A stretch of DNA of 42,940 nucleotides from Laetiporus sulphureus 93-53 (lineage: Eukaryota > Basidiomycota > Agaricomycetes > Polyporales > Laetiporaceae): the NCBI RefSeq assembly GCF_001632365.1, contig NW_024468521.1, positions 430,071 through 473,010 on the forward strand, written 5' to 3'. The notes below the pieces were generated by a model, which worked only from the letters and a program-made list of their open reading frames with translations, searched no databases and had not been told where the DNA came from. A program made the position numbers and the translations under genes. Below, one piece after another: positions 42,794 to 42,940 of the stretch (position 1 is its first letter; every line of letters starts with the position of its first letter).

Positions 42794-42940
42794 TGCACCC
42801 TCTGCACCGTCTTTCTCTCCACCACCGCATGCCTGCTCTCCATCACCGGACTCGTGCGCTCCTTCCCCGCTCGCGGCTTCGGATGCGACACCAATCCCGG
42901 ACTGCCGCCGGACGCATCGCCGGGTATGAACAGAGCCGAC
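42794..42940 (+). CDS. Possible coding segment running off the right edge
   Basis: The frame that starts CTLCTVFLSTTACLL is open for 49 codons to the window end. Most of its codons end in C or G, as in the nearby real genes, and it encodes one hydrophobic stretch (VFLSTTACLLSITGLV), perhaps a membrane or signal segment. The same frame upstream (42737-42790) looks alike but is split off by a TGA at 42791-42793. No start or splice site can be fixed. It may be the 5' part of a gene, or a decayed one. Product unknown. Confidence 0.25.

Noticed and set aside
1..42940. tRNA, rRNA and CRISPR features
   Set aside because: No cloverleaf with matching A and B boxes, no rRNA sequence and no spaced short-repeat array was found by eye. 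A tRNAscan-SE run would settle the tRNA question.

Overview
The window looks like nuclear DNA of a basidiomycete fungus, probably an Agaricomycete of the wood-decay polypore kind. Genes are dense and on both strands. They are cut by many 45-85 bp GT-AG introns, and some exons are tiny (16, 17 and possibly 6 nt). Lineage-specific paralogues sit beside conserved fungal housekeeping genes. All calls come from reading the sequence; no database was searched.

Layout. (1) 1-5200 is a transposon-rich edge. It holds the 3' part of a chromodomain Ty3/gypsy retrotransposon whose Pol ends in a dUTPase domain, with its 3' LTR. The element has landed in an intron of an SRPK-like kinase gene that also carries a frameshift. 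Two short inverted-repeat elements (MITEs) with 3-bp target duplications follow. (2) 5415-13020 carries three Fe(II)/2-oxoglutarate dioxygenase genes, all on the minus strand. The third arose by a ~3.1 kb tandem duplication that also left a two-exon remnant of the first. A ~780 bp stretch is nearly identical between copies two and three, which suggests gene conversion. (3) 13063-27015 is a mostly conserved core: GWT1 (GPI inositol acyltransferase), an unnamed protein family P (copy P1), mitochondrial uL14m, hexokinase, YTM1 (ribosome assembly), a MaoC-type enoyl-CoA hydratase, and a second family-P gene (P2). (4) 27016-41715 is an accessory region dominated by a small two-exon family (N) with a nucleotidyltransferase-like signature: G-[S/G], then DVD, then a later VD. 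There are five full-length genes (222-246 aa) and two wrecks. They lie as three tandem minus-strand copies, then an MFS sugar transporter, then plus-strand copies. The tandem units also carried along the 3' end of P2, leaving a P2 fragment. (5) 41716-42940 is mostly non-coding, with a 35-bp direct repeat, and may hold the start of a gene leaving the right edge.

How it fits together. The core genes act in unrelated basic processes: GPI anchors, mitochondrial and cytosolic ribosomes, glycolysis and fatty-acid metabolism. Families N and P and the dioxygenases show recent local duplication, divergence and decay. The N cluster is the best candidate for an undescribed system. All five full-length copies have a first exon of exactly 138 nt and an intron placed just before DVD. 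Most keep the catalytic-type acidic residues; one full-length copy (36314-37049) has lost the third acidic residue and so looks like a pseudoenzyme.
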